64,000 nt of DNA from Chryseobacterium flavum (GTDB lineage Bacteria; Bacteroidota; Bacteroidia; Flavobacteriales; Weeksellaceae), in NCBI RefSeq assembly GCF_003385595.1, contig NZ_QNUE01000003.1, positions 1 through 64,000 of the forward strand, written 5' to 3'. Shown piece after piece: positions 61,021 to 64,000 of the stretch (position 1 is the first letter of the stretch; each line of letters opens with the position of its first letter). A program made the translations under genes and the position numbers. The notes beneath the pieces are model-generated. The model made no database searches, was not told the origin of the DNA, and worked only from the letters and a program-made list of their open reading frames with translations.

Positions 61021-64000
61021 ATGAGCCAATTTAAAGAATACAAAAACCTCAACCTTATTGACGTAGCAGAAAATGTAGCGGAATTTTGGAAACAAAATAA
61101 AACTTTCAATAAGAGTGTTGAGATTCGTCAGGGAAATCCTGAGTTTGTTTTTTATGAAGGTCCGCCTTCAGCAAACGGTATGCCTGGAATTCACCACGTA
61201 ATGGCAAGAGCATTGAAAGATATTTTCTGCCGTTACCAGACACAAAACGGAAAGCAGGTTTTCCGTAAAGCAGGCTGGGATACGCATGGTCTTCCTGTGG
61301 AACTGGGTGTAGAAAAAGAATTAGGAATCACGAAAGAAGATATTGGCAAAAAAATCTCTATTGAAGACTATAACAAAGCTTGTCGTGAAGCAGTAATGCG
61401 TTATACCGACGTATGGAATAACCTTACGGAGAAGATCGGATATTGGGTAGACCTTGATGATCCGTATATCACGTACAAGTCAAAATATATGGAAACGGTT
61501 TGGTGGTTATTGAAGCAATTGTATGATAAAAACTTATTGTACAAAGGATACACCATCCAGCCTTACTCTCCAAAAGCGGGAACAGGACTTTCTTCTCACG
61601 AGCTTAACCAGCCCGGAACATATCGTGATGTTTCGGATACTACAGTTGTGGCTCAGTTTAAAGTAAAAAAAGACTCTTCAGCATTGTTCAACGATGTTGA
61701 CGGGGATGTTCATATCCTTGCATGGACGACAACTCCGTGGACACTTCCATCCAATACTGCTCTTACTGTAGGGAGAGATATTGAATATGTTTTGGTTAAA
61801 ACCTTCAATCAGTATACATTTGAACCGGTAACAGTTGTGTTATCCAGTGTTCTTTTACCTAAAGTTTTCGGTAAAAAATACACAGAAGGAACAGATGAAG
61901 ATTTTGCCAGCTATACTCCGGAAACTAAAGTAATTCCTTTCAGGATATTAAAAGAATTTACAGGAGAAAAGCTTGTTGATACCAGATATGAGCAACTGGT
62001 GCCTTGGTTTACACCCAATGATAATCCCGAGAATGCATTCAGAGTAATCCTTGGTGATTTCGTAACGACAGAGGACGGTACAGGTATTGTTCACACGGCC
62101 CCTACTTTCGGTGCTGATGATGCGAGAGTTGCTAAAATGGCCCAGCCTGAAGTTCCTCCAATGTTGGTAAAAGATGAAAATGACAATCTTGTACCATTGG
62201 TAGATTTACAGGGTAGATTTATCAAAGGAGAAAATGTACCCGAGATATTTTCTGGAAAATATATCAAAAACGAATATTACGATGAAGGAACTGCTCCTGA
62301 AAAATCATGGGATGTAGAATTGGCAATCCTGTTGAAAACAGAAAACAAGGCCTTCAAAGTAGAGAAATATGTCCACTCTTATCCACACTGCTGGAGAACA
62401 GACAAACCGGTATTATATTATCCGCTGGATTCATGGTTTGTGAAAATGACCGCTGTAAAAGACAGACTGGTTAATTTGAACAAAGAGATCAACTGGAAAC
62501 CGAAAGCTACCGGAGAAGGACGTTTTGCAAACTGGCTGGAAAATGTAAACGACTGGAATCTTTCCCGTTCAAGATATTGGGGTATTCCACTGCCGATCTG
62601 GAGAACCGATGACCTGAAAGAAGAAAAGATTATAGGTTCTGTAGAGGAATTATACAATGAAATTGAGAAATCAATTGCAGCAGGACTGATGACTGAAAAT
62701 CCGTTCAAAGGTTTCATCATCGGAAATATGGCAGAGTCCAACTATGAACTTGTGGATCTTCATAAAAATGTAGTAGACAAAGTAGTATTGGTTTCTGATT
62801 CAGGGAAAGCAATGAGTCGTGAAAGTGATCTGATTGACGTTTGGTTCGATTCAGGTTCAATGCCTTATGCACAATTACATTATCCTTTCGAAAACAAAGA
62901 ATTAATTGATAACAATAAAGCATTCCCTGCTGATTTTATCGCAGAAGGAGTAGACCAGACCCGTGGATGGTTCTATACCCTTCACGCAATCGGAACGGCT
63001 GTTTTTGATTCTGTTGCTTACAAAAATGTAATGAGTAACGGTCTTGTTCTGGATAAGAACGGGCAAAAGATGTCAAAACGTTTAGGAAATGCTGTAGACC
63101 CATTCGAAACACTTGCTGTATACGGACCGGATGCTACACGCTGGTATATGATCTCCAATGCAAACCCATGGGAAAACCTGAAGTTTGATATTGAAGGAAT
63201 CGACGAAGTAAGAAGAAAATTCTTCGGAACACTTTACAATACATATTCATTCTTTGCTCTATATGCGAATGTGGATGGATTCAACTATTCAGAGAAAGAA
63301 GTGGAAAACCGTCCTGAAATTGACAGATGGATCCTTTCCGAGCTGAATCTCCTGATCAAAGAAGTAAAAGCATTCTATGAAGACTATGAGCCTACAAGAG
63401 TAGCAAGAGCGATCAGCACTTTTGTGAATGACAACCTGAGCAACTGGTATGTAAGATTATGCAGAAGACGTTTCTGGAAAGGAGAATATTCTGATGACAA
63501 GATCTCTGCTTATCAGACTTTATATACTTGTCTTGAAGTAGTTGCTAAATTATCGGCTCCTATTGCTCCGTTCTTTATGGATCAATTGTATCAGGATTTA
63601 AATAAAGTAACAGGAAAAGAAAACTGTGAATCTGTACACCTTACAGATTTCCCGGTTGCTGATGAAAGCCTGATCGACCAGGATCTGGTTGAAAAAACGC
63701 ATTTAGCCCAGAATATTACAAGTATGGTTTTCTCTCTGAGAAAGAAAGAAAATGTAAAAGTTCGTCAGCCGTTACAAAAAGTATTGGTTCCTGTGTTGGA
63801 TTCTAAAACAGAAGAACAGATTCTTGCGGTTGCTGATCTTATCAAGCAGGAAGTAAATGTAAAAGAATTACAGCTGATCAATGCCGAAGAAGCATCTCAC
63901 TTAATTGTAAAACAGATAAAACCTAACTTCAAAGCGCTGGGTCCTAAATTAGGAAAAGACATGAAGGTGGTAGGTGCCGAGATTGCTAATCTTACCACAG
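61021..64000 (+). CDS. ileS: Isoleucyl-tRNA synthetase, 3' end beyond the window
   Basis: The frame from the ATG at 61021 is open to the window edge (993 codons), so the protein is incomplete; Bacteroidetes enzymes have over 1100 residues. It charges tRNA-Ile with isoleucine. The Rossmann-fold signature that is normally HxGH reads GIHH (residues 56-59, in SANGMPGIHHV), with first and third positions exchanged. The second signature is KMSKR (683-687). The CP1 editing domain shows TTPWTLPSN and HTAPTFGADD. This swapped form marks a subgroup of type 2 IleRS reported to be extremely resistant to mupirocin. A -7 box lies upstream. Confidence 0.95.
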   Translation, partial: MSQFKEYKNLNLIDVAENVAEFWKQNKTFNKSVEIRQGNPEFVFYEGPPSANGMPGIHHVMARALKDIFCRYQTQNGKQVFRKAGWDTHGLPVELGVEKELGITKEDIGKKISIEDYNKACREAVMRYTDVWNNLTEKIGYWVDLDDPYITYKSKYMETVWWLLKQLYDKNLLYKGYTIQPYSPKAGTGLSSHELNQPGTYRDVSDTTVVAQFKVKKDSSALFNDVDGDVHILAWTTTPWTLPSNTALTVGRDIEYVLVKTFNQYTFEPVTVVLSSVLLPKVFGKKYTEGTDEDFASYTPETKVIPFRILKEFTGEKLVDTRYEQLVPWFTPNDNPENAFRVILGDFVTTEDGTGIVHTAPTFGADDARVAKMAQPEVPPMLVKDENDNLVPLVDLQGRFIKGENVPEIFSGKYIKNEYYDEGTAPEKSWDVELAILLKTENKAFKVEKYVHSYPHCWRTDKPVLYYPLDSWFVKMTAVKDRLVNLNKEINWKPKATGEGRFANWLENVNDWNLSRSRYWGIPLPIWRTDDLKEEKIIGSVEELYNEIEKSIAAGLMTENPFKGFIIGNMAESNYELVDLHKNVVDKVVLVSDSGKAMSRESDLIDVWFDSGSMPYAQLHYPFENKELIDNNKAFPADFIAEGVDQTRGWFYTLHAIGTAVFDSVAYKNVMSNGLVLDKNGQKMSKRLGNAVDPFETLAVYGPDATRWYMISNANPWENLKFDIEGIDEVRRKFFGTLYNTYSFFALYANVDGFNYSEKEVENRPEIDRWILSELNLLIKEVKAFYEDYEPTRVARAISTFVNDNLSNWYVRLCRRRFWKGEYSDDKISAYQTLYTCLEVVAKLSAPIAPFFMDQLYQDLNKVTGKENCESVHLTDFPVADESLIDQDLVEKTHLAQNITSMVFSLRKKENVKVRQPLQKVLVPVLDSKTEEQILAVADLIKQEVNVKELQLINAEEASHLIVKQIKPNFKALGPKLGKDMKVVGAEIANLTT

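Noticed and set aside
1..64000. CRISPR arrays, insertion sequences, prophage genes, tRNA genes
   Set aside because: No regularly spaced repeats, transposase, integrase or phage-like proteins, and no tRNA-like T-loop sequences were found on reading both strands. This was a visual reading, so a short tRNA could have been missed.

Overview
The window looks like chromosomal DNA of a flexirubin-producing member of the Flavobacteriia, most likely Chryseobacterium or a close relative. The DNA is AT-rich. Promoters match the Bacteroidetes type (TTTG or TTG, about 19 bases, then TAnnTTTG). There is a type IX secretion sorting tail and a PorG-like protein. The tyrosine ammonia-lyase, DarA and DarB proteins are of the flavobacterial flexirubin type. 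Genus is inferred from protein character only; no rRNA gene lies in the window.

Layout. 1-776: no clear gene; three tandem leftward promoters leave the window, and there is a GC-rich repeat-like element and a terminator. 777-8273 (minus): a thioesterase/RfbD/secreted-protein operon, then an envelope-assembly operon (PorG-like, UppS, BamA, two OmpH/Skp chaperones). 8487-14137 (minus): capsule or exopolysaccharide genes (Wzc kinase, Wza, WecA-like transferase, GT2). 14141-17924 (minus): an arginase-like protein that has lost its metal ligands, and topoisomerase I. 18182-23992 (minus): a large duplicated T9SS cargo protein, an EpsG-like polymerase and a membrane protein.

24187-58909 is a flexirubin-type pigment cluster, that is, an aryl polyene esterified to a dialkylresorcinol. 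The left arm (24187-30815, plus) holds an exporter/acyltransferase fusion, DarA, DarB and two hotdog proteins. An M16 peptidase gene lies in reverse at 31108-34020. The central plus-strand arm (34374-47294) carries an XRE-like protein, a BtrH-like acyltransferase, an ABC transporter, a thioesterase, ketosynthases, a chain-length-factor-like protein, ACP, a deacetylase, LolA, lipoprotein, dehydratase and GT2-DUF2062. The right arm (47291-58909, mostly minus) carries a C45 acyltransferase, an FAD oxidoreductase, an LpxL-like acyltransferase, a second ACP, FabF-like and FabG-like enzymes, tyrosine ammonia-lyase, a halogenase-like flavoenzyme (plus strand) and a PaaK-like ligase.

Proposed joint working: tyrosine ammonia-lyase makes 4-coumarate, the PaaK-like ligase activates it onto an ACP, and the ketosynthase/ketoreductase/dehydratase set extends it to a polyene. 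DarB and DarA make the dialkylresorcinol, and an acyltransferase joins the two. LolA, the MMPL exporter and the lipoproteins serve export. The joining enzyme is not obvious, and several candidates are listed.

59000-60688 is an M23 peptidase gene. 61021 to the right end is an incomplete ileS whose class I signature reads GIHH instead of HxGH, the swapped form associated with very high mupirocin resistance in type 2 IleRS.
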